Assembly: GCF_000150955.2 (NCBI RefSeq)
Contig: NC_011671.1
Location: 1,364,001 to 1,428,000 of the forward strand
Direction: 5' to 3'
DNA from: Phaeodactylum tricornutum CCAP 1055/1
Lineage: Eukaryota; Bacillariophyta; Bacillariophyceae; Surirellales; Neidiaceae
Length of the DNA: 64,000 bases
Below are positions 31,525 to 42,811 of the stretch, piece by piece. The stretch's first letter is position 1, and every line of letters starts with the position of its first letter. The position numbers and the translations under genes are program-made. A model generated the notes under the pieces. The model ran no database searches. It saw only the letters and a program-made list of their open reading frames with translations, and was not told the DNA's origin.

Positions 31525-34089
31525 TCAGTGCCTATGTTGTTGTAAAAACAATTTTCCGAGTTCCAACTTTTCTGCATCCTCCAATCGGGTACAGGGTGTC
31601 AACGTCCATAATTCCATGTTGATGATTTCAAAGATTGATCCGTCCGAGTGCTCTGCTGACAAAGATGGACTCCCAAACGTAACACACGGAGAAGTGGTTC
31701 CCGTCAGCATGTCGGATTGTACGGTTAACCCGAAACCCCATTCGTGCTCCTTGATTGGTTCACCATGGTTCAGAGTAGAAATACTCGCTGTATCGGGCGA
31801 TAAAGTATTGCCTGCACCCCCACCAATGCCAATCTTATCATACGTGCACAGTTGAATGCATTGATTCTTACCTGTGTAAGGAAAGACATCCACTTCGCTT
31901 TCTATTTGCGCTTGGTCGATAATTGAATGCGTCTTCTCTTGTCGAGTATGGCGCATCCGCCATAGAAACGAATCACTCGACCCGAAATAATTCCAGTTCC
32001 TGCGCCACGCTTTTGCAGTAAAGGCACCAAATACCTCGCCATCGACCGTCTCAATGGCTAGAAGGGAGTGTTGCGCTCCTCGCGCGTACTGCAAAAACGT
32101 TAGCATGTTGGCACCGTCGCGGACCAAGGAATATTTCATCCAAAAGTTTTCCCTGGCCCTACTAATGGGAAGAAAAGGTTGCAAGCTTTCCATTAGCGGT
32201 GGGCTTAATACGTGCGGTTGGGCGTCAATGTCTTCGGCTGATGTGCCAAGGATATGAAAAGGTAGAGTGCCTCCGCCGCCATAACCATTCTCGTACTCAT
32301 CTTGAATGACCATCCAGGAGTCATAATAATCCAAATCATCATCGTCATCAATTTTCCAGGAATCATCTTGGTCATAAATCGGCGCAAGTTCTTGAGTGCT
32401 GCTTGTTGTAGCGGTGTCGTGCAAGAGTTTCCGCGTTCCACCAAGAAAAACTCCATTCACTTCTTCATCCGACAAACTTCGAATCAGCGCCTGAGAATTG
32501 CGTCGAAAGACGTTGTTGAGTCGGTCAAAGCTTATGGTTTCGTCAAACGAGTTGCTCGAAATGACACTGGTATTACCGTCGTTAAAGGATACCATACTGT
32601 CGAAACGACGTGCCACGTTGAGTGCATCCATGGAAAACGACTCCAAGCTGCCACGAGTACTCTCCCAATCGGCCACTTCAATACCCTGGCCTTCGTAATT
32701 ACTAACGGACGCATCCCTCAGCAAGACATGATGAGACAACGAATCTGTATCCGTGTGATGGGACAAGAGTTTGATGTTGTCTTGAATCATCCTGCTCCCG
32801 TCGATAGTTGGTTTAATTTCGACTTTGGTGGGAACGGGAGAGGTCCAATCGGCTAGCTGATCCAATTTCTTTTCATCGTCAGCTGTGATTGACGGATTGC
32901 GGTCTTCTGTTCGACTCCACTCCGTTGTAATATCAGAAAAGCCGGCAGACGAGCGTACGGATGCATCGGAGTGCACATGATGAGCTTTGTGAAGTGAAGG
33001 AATGCTCTTAAAACTTCTGTCTGAAGGCGAGGAATTTAGAATTGTATGTCCTTGATGGAGAGTGGGAATGGAATTTGAGGAATCAGAACGAATTGGAGCC
33101 GCTTTTCGCAGAGCGGTTATGCTAAAGTCATCCGATTCCGCCCGAGATTGACGAGGTGACGGCAGTTCCCCAAACGTGACCGATTTGCGACTACTTTCGG
33201 AAGTGAGTCGACGCAATTGTGGTCGAGATGGAATACGTGACTGTCGGAGTGAGCCCCGTCGATTGTTGTCAGATTTGTTGTCGTTCATAAATAAATTCGT
33301 TCGTGCTTCTTGTTCTGGTCGCGATGTGGAACTGGAGGTAGAAGTCGTGTTTTCACGAGCATTGGTCGCTCGAAAGATGTCGCCGAGTCGTTGGGATTTC
33401 TGCAAAACATTCCGACGGGAAGAGTTTGTAAAACTGTTGCGCCGGGACAACAAAAGGCGTCGCGAGGAAGTGTCCGTGACAGCCAACCCGCTTTCGTGTG
33501 CCTTCCATATTTTCCCAAAAAGTAAACTTTTTCGACGGCCTTGGAGAAGTTCTTGTCGACGGGCAGATCCTACGTTAAAAGAACAAGATGAACCGGCGGA
33601 TTGGCTACGCGGTCGATCGTCGTTGCGCATTGGTATGACATCGACCATAGATCCGGTCGTAATTGTTCCTCGTGGTGACACCCGGTCCGACAAGCAAACA
33701 TTTGGCAGAGCCTCTTTGCTGCTTCGTTCGCGACTCAAAGAAAATGCGTCAGAGCCGGACCATTCATTGACGTTGGCTGAATCGTCGTGATGCTCGAAGA
33801 AGAGATCATCGTCGAGTAGCTTGCTATGTGCGAGCTTGACTTCAATTTCGTTGCCTTTAATGCAGAGTTCTTCCAAAAAGACATTTTCTTGAGGCGTCAG
33901 ACTCGTACGGCGGCGACTGATCGACTCGCGTAGAGACTCGCGAGACTTTTCCGAAGCACCGTTTATCGAAACGCCTGTTCTAAAAACTATTCCGTGGTCG
34001 TTGTTGCCGGTGCTAATGGCATTGACGCTCGCGCTCCTATCAGAGCTTCCAAAGGGTATCTGCGGGGGCGTCTTGGGGGGTCGAGACAT
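31525..34089 (-). CDS. Large low-complexity protein with C-terminal TLDc domain
   Basis: TLDc proteins (OXR1, NCOA7, TBC1D24 kin) guard against oxidative stress and several bind the V-ATPase. The 854-aa product starts at ATG 34089 (MSRPPKTPPQIPFG); the frame is open upstream to 34380 but without an ATG. The first 600 residues are Ser/Arg-rich with repeated RRxS-type phosphosites (RRRTSLTPQENVFLEEL, GRRKSLLFGKIW, RKSVTFGELPSPRQSR) and an acidic stretch (DDSWKIDDDDDLDYYDSW). The TLDc domain covers about the last 200 residues: FWMKYSLVRDGANMLTFL, SLLAIETVDGEVFGAF, WNYFGSSDSFLWRM, YTGKNQCIQLCTYDKIGIGGG, FGLTVQSDMLTGTTSPCVTFGSPSL and EIINMELWTL. An upstream TTCACTGTGAATG palindrome (34376-34388) marks the likely promoter. 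Confidence 0.85.
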   Translation of the reverse strand: MSRPPKTPPQIPFGSSDRSASVNAISTGNNDHGIVFRTGVSINGASEKSRESLRESISRRRTSLTPQENVFLEELCIKGNEIEVKLAHSKLLDDDLFFEHHDDSANVNEWSGSDAFSLSRERSSKEALPNVCLSDRVSPRGTITTGSMVDVIPMRNDDRPRSQSAGSSCSFNVGSARRQELLQGRRKSLLFGKIWKAHESGLAVTDTSSRRLLLSRRNSFTNSSRRNVLQKSQRLGDIFRATNARENTTSTSSSTSRPEQEARTNLFMNDNKSDNNRRGSLRQSRIPSRPQLRRLTSESSRKSVTFGELPSPRQSRAESDDFSITALRKAAPIRSDSSNSIPTLHQGHTILNSSPSDRSFKSIPSLHKAHHVHSDASVRSSAGFSDITTEWSRTEDRNPSITADDEKKLDQLADWTSPVPTKVEIKPTIDGSRMIQDNIKLLSHHTDTDSLSHHVLLRDASVSNYEGQGIEVADWESTRGSLESFSMDALNVARRFDSMVSFNDGNTSVISSNSFDETISFDRLNNVFRRNSQALIRSLSDEEVNGVFLGGTRKLLHDTATTSSTQELAPIYDQDDSWKIDDDDDLDYYDSWMVIQDEYENGYGGGGTLPFHILGTSAEDIDAQPHVLSPPLMESLQPFLPISRARENFWMKYSLVRDGANMLTFLQYARGAQHSLLAIETVDGEVFGAFTAKAWRRNWNYFGSSDSFLWRMRHTRQEKTHSIIDQAQIESEVDVFPYTGKNQCIQLCTYDKIGIGGGAGNTLSPDTASISTLNHGEPIKEHEWGFGLTVQSDMLTGTTSPCVTFGSPSLSAEHSDGSIFEIINMELWTLTPCTRLEDAEKLELGKLFLQQHRH

Positions 34090-34375
34090 GCTTGCCTCGT
34101 TTGCTTGTCCTAATGAAAATGTAGCGAAGGATGCGCAGGCTTGGACGCGTTGACAGTAAATTCCTTTTGCTTTTCTCGCGCACCTTCCGCTATGACGAGC
34201 ACTCACACTCAATCCAAGCACGATAAATGCGCGGAGTGATTGCTGGAAGCTGATTGGGTTTTGATAAATTACAGTTGCGTACTTGATCGATTTCTGGCAA
34301 GATAATGGTGCAATCGCCACGAGCGCGGGAGATGATTGATTGTCAAACGTGTGAATGAGTCGAGTCGTTGGTGCG

Positions 34376-34388
34376 TTCACTGTGAATG
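34376..34388. promoter_or_regulatory. TTCACTGTGAATG palindrome
   Basis: An odd-centred inverted repeat TTCAC-T-GTGAA about 290 bp upstream of the TLDc start codon, of the same half-site type seen at other gene starts in the window. Function is inferred from recurrence. Confidence 0.4.
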
Positions 34389-34994
34389 CGGAAGAGATGA
34401 GGATGTGAGCACGACCAAAAGATTTCCCCTAACCGAAGGGATCGTGTCATCGCCATCTCCGCTAAAACGGCTCCCTACCCGAACCTCCCACGATATCGGC
34501 GAGAGCACAAAAACACCCGGACATTCCATCTATTTTTAACAAAGTATCGCGCGCGAGGTCGGCTTTTTCATTGTATGTATTAAAATAACCATCTCCGTTG
34601 AATCAGTGTTACCTAGCGAGGCAATTCACAATAGTATGTCGAGAATCCATATTTCACGCCTGTCGACACAGACAGACTCACAAACGTCTTCACACACAAC
34701 CGTGACAGAATCGTTGCAACACTCTCTGGACTATCACACATACGAACTGAGTCGGATAGCCAGAACCATGCTCTTCCAACGAGACCACTCCGCGAGACCT
34801 TTCGGCGTGAAGAAGTTTATAATTTGCACTTCTTCCCGTACCTGTTTGTTCCCCGACCTCCAGCAGTGTGGTATGTTGTTTCTAGTCGTTCTGATTACAC
34901 AGCCGATTGTTGGCCTAACGTATCTCATTTTTTTTTGTTCTGCTCACACATAAGGTAGCACTCTTACATAAAATTCCGAGTTACATTTAGTTTT
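34389..34994. other. Divergent 5' region
   Basis: About 600 bp between the TLDc and metallopeptidase genes. A plus-strand frame at 34606-34953 starts without an ATG and looks like chance. No other feature recognised. Confidence 0.4.
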
Positions 34995-36952
34995 ATGAAC
35001 GTTACGCCGCTGTTCCTCCTCGTCTGCCACTTGCTGTCGGCGAAGGTTCGGGGAGAATCGTCTATTCGAGGAACGCAGAAAGAGGAGCAACACACTGTCG
35101 GAAAGCTACAAGAGCAGTCTGTTGTTTGTATGGTGGAGCAGGTGGATGTCAAATTTTCCAATTATGAACCCTCACCCAGTAACGATGCGGCGAGTACGGC
35201 GAACGACAGCGACTCGGCATTCCTTTGTGTGACGGACCAGGACAACGCGGCTGATCAATCGTTCGTCATTGACTTGCCACCTTTGGTCTTGGAGAACATG
35301 ACGCATCACGAGCATCCCGTTCTATCCATTTCCGACGCGGTTCTGGATAATGAAGCGGTTCAGCTTTCGGTCATCAAGGACGCCTCTATTGATATTGATG
35401 ATTCACCATCCCAACACCGTTCTCTGGCGTCGGCAACGGGTACTGGCCAAGTCCTGGTCTTACGGATCACTTATCGTGGCATATCCCCCTCTCTGTCGGC
35501 CGATCAACTGGCCTCACGTGTTTTTGGCTTGGGTAACAATCCGGAACGTCACAGTCTTTCCAGCCAAATCGATGCTTGTTCATTTAGGCAGTTACAACTG
35601 AGACCAGCAGAGGGCGATGACATTGTAAATGGCATTGCTGAAATTTCCATTGACAAGCGAGTAGCTGGCTCGAACTCGGTGCTGGCTTTGGATAATCTAG
35701 TGGTCGCTAACGCCACGCGACGGTTTGGTCGATTGAGTACCCAGTTCGCTCATGTCTTATTTGTCTTCCCAAGCGCTGGGCTTTTGTTTGGTGGACGTGG
35801 ATGGTTGGCCTATGCCTATTTCAACGGGTGGCGCTCCGTCTACAACGACAAATGGGGTGGTAGCTTGTCCGCCTTGATGCATGAAGTAGGGCACAATCTT
35901 AACTTGAACCACGCCGGACGAGGTAGCCAAAACTATGGCGATGTCACAGGTAGGTGCCTCAAGAAGGCTTTCCATGTACTATTTCATCCCGATTAACTTA
36001 TCGCGATGTGTTTTGAACGCATGGCGACGGTAACTAGGCAGAGCTCATTGATTTTGTTTCCTTCTTATGCGGATTAGGTTACATGGGATGGGGAACTTCT
36101 AAGATTGGTGCTCCCACAAGCTGCTTTAATGCACAAAAGAGCTGGGCACTGGGATGGTACAAAGATCGTTCCCTTTCACTCTCTCTCCCAGATTTCCCTT
36201 GGGGAGGACAGGTTGCCTTCTTCGGGGAGTACGACAAGACAACGCCGGATCAACCTGTTATTCTAAGTCTTGAAGACGGCAGCAAGCGATTTTTTTTACA
36301 GTACAACCGCGCCAAAGGTATGAACGAGCAAACCCGAGAATTTCCCAACCAGGTTGTCCTTGTCAGTGACGAAGGCCCGGGAGACGGAAGGTGGGGTCCG
36401 CAATCCCGGCTGGAAGGAGCTATCGGCTTGAACGAGCAAAGCACTCGACGAAACTTTCGAATCCAAAACTTTGAAGCATCGGGCTTTCCTCTCTTTATCC
36501 GAGTTTGTGATGAGGTGGAGGGCCCTCCCGACTTGGTACGTCTCAGCATTCACTTGGAAGATGGAACGCAGAGTGACACTTGCAATTTAAATATAGAGGC
36601 TTCAGCGCAGACCACGCCTTGCGATGACGACTTCTCGGCAGTGTTCTTCGTAGACCCCAATCGTGGGTACAAAGACTGCGGCTGGCTGGCTCGAGTGATG
36701 GCAAAAAGTGATTTTTGGTCTGAGGCTTTGTGTCAAGAGGGCCACGAAGCCTACAATGCATGCGCGGAGACATGTGGCAAATGTACAGACAAATGCGAAG
36801 ACACCACCGGAGCTTTTTTCTATGTCAATGCTCGTCATGGAAACAAGGATTGTGAGTGGCTTTCGACGAGAACTCCTTGGCGTGAAAAATTATGTCATGA
36901 AGGCAACGCCGCATACGCTTACTGCCAAGAATCCTGCAACGTCTGCGACTAA
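34995..36952 (+). CDS. Secreted M11 (gametolysin-like) metallopeptidase with two C-terminal Cys-rich repeats
   Basis: Zinc peptidase of the gametolysin family, which in green algae degrades cell wall glycoproteins. Two exons: 34995-35949 and 36078-36952, with a GTAGGT...ATTAG intron of 128 bp; product 609 aa. A signal peptide (MNVTPLFLLVCHLLSAKV) is followed by a propeptide-like region. The catalytic site is HEVGHNLNLNH (His296, Glu297, His300, His306), and the Met-turn GYMG falls right after the intron junction. Near the C terminus are two tandem about 48-residue Cys-rich units, FFVDPNRGYKDCGWLARV...CGKC and FYVNARHGNKDCEWLSTR...CNVC, resembling ShK-type modules. Expected to act outside the cell. 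Confidence 0.9.
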
Positions 36953-37275
36953 CAAATATTTTAAAGCCAATTACAACGTCAAGAAACATTTTTTCAACAC
37001 ACATAGACGAAAAAAGAAGAAATTCGGATTGTCATCGTGTCGACTACAACGGCAATTTGCTCCAAGTGCCAAAAGGCCATAAAAGCATCCGACAATGCGG
37101 AAGTGACTGCTCAAGATTCTCGCACTTTCTTGCGTTCACCTCCCCCTTTATCTTGGTGATACAGATGTCCATAAGCTTGCATTTTGGATATATTCGGTGA
37201 TGTAGGAAGGCAAGGCTCCGCCTCTAGAACGCGTTACGTAAGTAAGCATATTAAGATTTATTTTTTATGCACTAT
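36953..37275. other. Intergenic between convergent genes
   Basis: About 320 bp, A/T-rich on the peptidase side, presumably two 3' UTRs. No feature recognised. Confidence 0.45.
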
Positions 37276-40200
37276 CTACTCTCCTTCGATGAGAGTTTTT
37301 GACTTGGCAGCCCGACTTTTATCTACCATTGCACGGAACAAGCTAGTCTCTTTCGCCAACAAAGCCTCTGGGGTATCAAACTCGGCTATCCTTCCGTCAT
37401 CTAACACCAACACGCGGTCGCTGTCCATAATCGTATTCAAGCGATGAGCGATCGTTAACACTGTTGTATTCTCAAAATTTTCACGAATCATTCGCTGAAT
37501 TGCCGAGTCCGTAGCGTTGTCGATACTCGCCGTCGCTTCGTCCATTACTAAAATCTTGGGCTTACGAATCAACGATCGCGCAATACATAAAAGCTGGCGC
37601 TGTCCCTGCGAAAAATTTTCTCCTCCCTCCGAAACTTGCTCGCTGAGTCCATTTGGTAACTCCGCGATAGTGTCAGCCATTTGCACCTTCGTCAAAGATT
37701 CCCACACTTCTTCGTCTGTTGCTGCTGAGAACGGATCCAGATTATAACGAACGGTGTTGGAAAATATCACAGGGTCCTGAGGAATGATGGAAAGATTTAA
37801 ACGCAAAGCTGAAGTTCCAATTTCGGAAGCGTCAATCCCATCAATCAAGATTTTTCCGCCATCATCTTCCAGTTCTGCGATACGGAACAAACATATCATA
37901 AGACTACTTTTACCGCTTCCTGTACGCCCACAAACTCCCACACGCTCGCCGGCTTTGACCTTTAGCGATAAGTCCTTCAAAACTAGTGGTCCATCGCGAT
38001 ACCGCATGGAGGCGTGGCTGAGCTCGATCTCGCCATTGATCGGCCATACACCAGGTTCAGGATCACATTCCGGGATAAACTCAGGTGCCTCCGCTTTTAT
38101 GTTGTTGGTGTAGAAGAGAATACGTTCGACAGAATTCATTTGCGCCTCGATTGTAGCAATCATACGAACTCCATGCTTGAGGTAATTTGTCATTTCAATG
38201 CTGTACGACAGGGCGAGACCAAGCCACCCTGCTGAAATGAAACCAGACGACGAAGTAGCAACAGCGACTCCTCCAATAAAGGCCCCCATAAGTCCTCCCA
38301 AGACATCAAGACGAAGTCCAAGCCAGTAATTGACTAACTGAACGAGGATGTATGATGTGTTCATGTTGTCGAAAGACTTCTTGCACTGGATGAAAAACCG
38401 CTTTTCTTCGCCGTAGGCTCGAATCGTCGAAGTACCGGAGAGGGTTTGAGAAAAATCAGCAAATATAGGAGAATTTGCGATGCTGTTGATGCGCTGCAGC
38501 TCAGTTGATGTCTTTCGAAACCACTTCTGGATCAGGTAGTACAAATAGCCGATAGGAATCAATGGAACTAGAAATGTGCCGTTTGTGGCAGCGATAATTG
38601 CCCCAATTGCTCCGAGAACACTGAAGACAGTTGACACTCCCTGTGAAAGGCTCTGCGTCAGCTCGAGATCGACCTTGTCCATGTCGGCCGCAAAACGATT
38701 GAGAATCCGTCCAGTAGGGGTGATGTCAAAGAAAGAAACAGGTGCACGTAAGATACTCTCGGTCAAGTCATCATGCATCTTCTTTGAAGCCCGAAGGCGG
38801 TGAACCGCAACAATGATGGCGCGCGCGGTAAGCCCTATGACACCGCCCAGACCAAACAAAGCGTACACACCAAGATATCGATTTGTTGTAGTCTGCGAGA
38901 ACGGATCTCCACTCAACGATGCTTCAAGACTGCGCTCTGCCCACAAGGCCAGCCAGAACCCAGCAGTCACTTCTGAGGCTCGACCGAGCGCCTGAATGAC
39001 AAAAACGGATGCCGCCGTCAACAATCCACCGGCTCTAGCGTAATGCATATAAGCCGAGCCGTCAACACTTCCTTCTTCGCGCTCTTCGTCCCTCACAAGC
39101 TTTTTCCCGCTCTTCTTTAGAGCTGCTTTCTTCTCAGCCGACAGCTCGACCTCCTTTTGGGCTGTAACTTCGTCGTCAAATTTTTCAGGCTCCTGCTTTG
39201 AGGCTGCCTTGATTTTTGAGACGTCCACCGCGCCCGCAAAGTCAACACCGGCGGCCACCAAATCTCTGTACCGGCCCTGGTGCTTGATACGGCCGTGCTC
39301 CATAACAATGACGTCATCACATCGTGACAGCAAGTGAACGTGATGTGTGACTAACAATCGAGTTATTCCTTTGGCCATGTCTCCGGCTATAGCGTTAGAA
39401 AATATGTGCTCTCCAACATGTGCATCCACCGCCGACAAGGGATCGTCCATGAGCATCAGACGAGTCTCGTCGGAGTACAAAGCCCGGGCTAACGCAACAC
39501 GGGCCTTTTGACCACCCGACAAATTGATGCCTCGTTCGCCAATTTCCGTCAAATCACCGGCAGGTAAAATAGCGAGATCGTCCACTAACGCACACGCCTC
39601 CAGAACGCGTTCATATCGTTCTTGATTGAAATCACGTCCAAACAGAACATTTCCTCTCAAAGTGTCGTTGACGACCCACGGGGTCTGCGTACAGTAAGAC
39701 ACAAAGCCTGTTGGCGCATCTACAGGACGCGGCATGTAAACTTTGCATCCCTTGACGGGTTCCATTTCACCTAAGATAGCGGACAGAAAGCTAGATTTGC
39801 CCGAACCAACGGCACCGACAATTGCGACTAGCTTACCGGTTTGAATTGTGCATGTCAATTCTTGCAGCGTGATGGGAGGAGTTTTCTGGGTACTCTCAGT
39901 CAAGACGCTGCTACCCGCGACTGAACTGTGGTTACTCGCCATCATGTCAACATCCGAGGTCTCGTCGCCTTTGGTACGCTTCGACTTCCGGCGTTCCTTT
40001 TTCGGCTCTTCGTCTTGAATCGGGCGGATTTCTTTACCTTCCGGATCCATCCACGCAAAGCTACCATTCAGTATTGTGACGCTACCGTATTGCGCCTCGG
40101 CTGCGTCCATACTCGCAGACGGAGGCGGCGTATGCTCGACGTATTCGTCCAATTCCGGCAAGGCCAGGTAACGCTCCAGACGTTTTAAAGAAATCTTGCT

Positions 40201-41723
40201 CTGAATATATTGCAAGAGTCCCATGGGCATAAAAGCGAACGGAAAGCGCATAATGTTGAAAAGTGCGACTGTAGTAAAGGCTGTAGCCGCGTCGAGCGGT
40301 TCGTTTTGGATAGACACGTAGGTTAAGAACACTAGAATGGGTTGTATCAGAGGCGCTGACATGAGGATGAGCGAAAATCCGATGGCCGAGGTATAAGCAA
40401 GTTTAGTCAAGGCCTTTAGTTCGGAGCCACGAATACGCCCGACCTCTTTTCCGAACGGCCGCTCCCAGGCGTAGAATTTGATAATTCGAATACCGGCAAG
40501 AATTTCGTTCATCATCTTGACGCGCAAATCGGAATATTTGAGTACCTTGCGACGTTGCTTGGATACTATGGAGAAGACAACGGTATTAATGGGTGCCAAG
40601 GCAAACATGAATCCAACACCAACCCAAGTGGCGTTTCCGACCTGTCCGAGAAAGACAATGAAAAGAACAGAATTTCAAAGTGAGAAAGAACATCCATGGA
40701 CAAGATTTTCGAGGACAATTAACTGTAACACAGAGCGAAACGTACTTGTTGAAAAATCAGAACCAAGGCGATAATGATCTGCAAGGGGGCGACCAAAGTC
40801 ATACCGACGAACTGCAAGAATCGCTGCAACTGTGCCGTGTCGTTGCTCATCATGTTGACTACTTGTCCGGTGGAGGTTTTGGCCCGACCGGAAGCGGATA
40901 CTCGTAGCGCTTTGCGATACAACATAGTACTGACAGAAGTGCGGACAAAAACGGCACAGTGTGCCATGGTGGTTGAATGTCGGGTCTGCAGGAGCGAAAT
41001 GAGAAAGGGCAGGACGCCGAGGGCCGCAACTTGCAGCCAAGGGTCAAAGCGACCCTGGTATTCGTCAATATCGACACCGGATTCGAAAAATTGGACGAGT
41101 TCGTTCAATATCAGGACGGGCACGAATCCGAGCAAGGCCGAAACGACATAATAAAAGATGGCGAGTAAAATTTGTCCAACCCCGAAACCTTTCAAAAGGG
41201 CCAAGGCAATGCTGGGCTCCACCAGTTCCAAAGGCTTGACCTTTTTCCGCTCTTGTTCGTTTTTGCAAGCGTCCAATTGTGCTTGATGCCTTGCTTTGAG
41301 TTTTTCGTTGGTAGCATCTGCCTTTGCCGATTGTACTTTCCAAGCTTCCATGGCGACTTGATGCGCCCGATCCGCCCTGTCGTCCTTGGAAGGGACACCA
41401 ATATCGTCCTCATCGAGTACTTTGCGCGATCCCAAGCTCAATAAGGGAGTCAGGTAGGACAGCATCCAGCGAGACAAAATATTCGCTCGGTCTTCTAGAG
41501 AAGATTCCCAAACGCCCAAGTCTCGCCCCGACTGAGGCTTGCTGCCCTTCCAGCAACCGGTTGACATTGAAGTGTCCGGCCTAGTGGTTCCTTTGGGTTC
41601 CGGAGTTCCTTCCGAATCTGACGTGTCCGACAAAGGCCTGCCACCGCCAGTGACGACAACGGTATCACCGTTGTCCTGATTCTCTGTTATCGGAATGTCT
41701 TTCATGGCACCGCTTCCGTTCAT
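37276..41723 (-). CDS. ABC transporter, ABCC (multidrug resistance-associated) subfamily
   Basis: Full-length exporter with two membrane and two nucleotide-binding domains, likely for conjugates or organic anions across plasma membrane or vacuole. Two exons: 41723-40746 and 40641-37276, with a GTACGT...ACAG intron of 104 bp, phase 0; product 1447 aa. The N-terminal soluble part ends at [18 protein letters not shown], typical of ABCC without a TMD0. NBD1: Walker [15 protein letters not shown], signature [16 protein letters not shown], Walker [15 protein letters not shown], and the H-loop LLVTHH. NBD2: [52 protein letters not shown]. The Asp after Walker B of NBD1 (DD instead of DE) is the usual ABCC asymmetry. 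The R-region linker is rich in Lys and Glu. Exon 1 contains the first two or three membrane spans. Confidence 0.95.
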
Positions 41724-42811
41724 CTTTGCACCAGCCGTTTCTTAGCACCCTTTGGAATCGTACCGGGAATGGACAGTTGACGATCGATTTCGTCTCGTTT
41801 CGCTGTTCGCTGCAGTCTCACAGTCAGATAATGCGAGTACCCAAAGTCAAGAGAAACGAAATATTACCTGTCCGCTGTCGTAGCAATCCTTTCGTAAGCT
41901 GTTCTGCCCTTTGTTTGTTGGTTTGCGTTTGTAATCACAGTCAATAGTCGACAAGGTAGTAGTTATTATCGATAACTTGTTAACTATCCAATCTTACCAC
42001 CCACACTCGATGCGAACGTTGTCTTTTTCCCGCTGTGCTGTTGTGCGATGCCGTGTTGGCATGTTTCTATCTACTACTGTCAGTGGAGGAGAGTAGTTAG
42101 TGCGAAACTCACAACGTGGTAGGAAAAACAAGAAGGTGTCGTGCCGTGATCGCGGACTGACGCGGCCGAGAAATTTGCCGAATACGGGACAGCAAACGAA
42201 ATCCTAAACAGTCAGCAGAAAAAAAGCCGGAAACGTAATTGGATTGTGACGTTTTACCCCAAAATCAAAAACTGTAAGTGCCTTCTACTGTTTAGTGCTT
42301 GTTAATGGATTTTCCTGTAGGTTGCTAGAATCGGTTGCCGATTGTTTTCCTCTAATTGGAACTCGATTTATGGAATAAAACGAATTTTCCATAACTACAT
42401 TGGATTCAATTTTGTCCCATATCAGTTTTCCACTTATTGTTAGTTCTAGTCAAGTCATCCATCAACAACAACCTACAAAAAGTCGCACTAATTACATGAG
42501 TAACAGCCCAACGTGAGAAAGATGGGCGCTTGATTTACATCGTCGTCACTGGGCCGAACCTGTTGAAACCTGACCCTAGCGTCTGTCGAGAACGATGGGT
42601 TTGCCGTCGCTAACAGTCGCTTACATTGCTGTTACTGCCACCATGAGGATTTCCGGATTTCGGATTCACGGTTCACGGATCGATACATCTTGGTCTACTA
42701 CGTGCCCGGCATCGAAACCACAAAGCCATTTCCAAGCACAGTAATTGCTACTTCGTCACCTTAACACAGTCTCTACAAGAACCAGACAGAAAGACTCTGC
42801 TCGTCGTAATC
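41724..42811. other. Divergent 5' region, no gene
   Basis: About 1.1 kb between the ABCC and MIOS starts. Holds CTCACAGTCAGATA (41818-41831), AATCACAGTCAATAG (41934-41948) and a CTACTGTCAGTGG copy near 42075. No open frame of interest. Confidence 0.45.

Noticed and set aside
34606-34953. Plus-strand 115-aa frame before the metallopeptidase
   Set aside because: No ATG start before the frame's main part and composition of promoter DNA.
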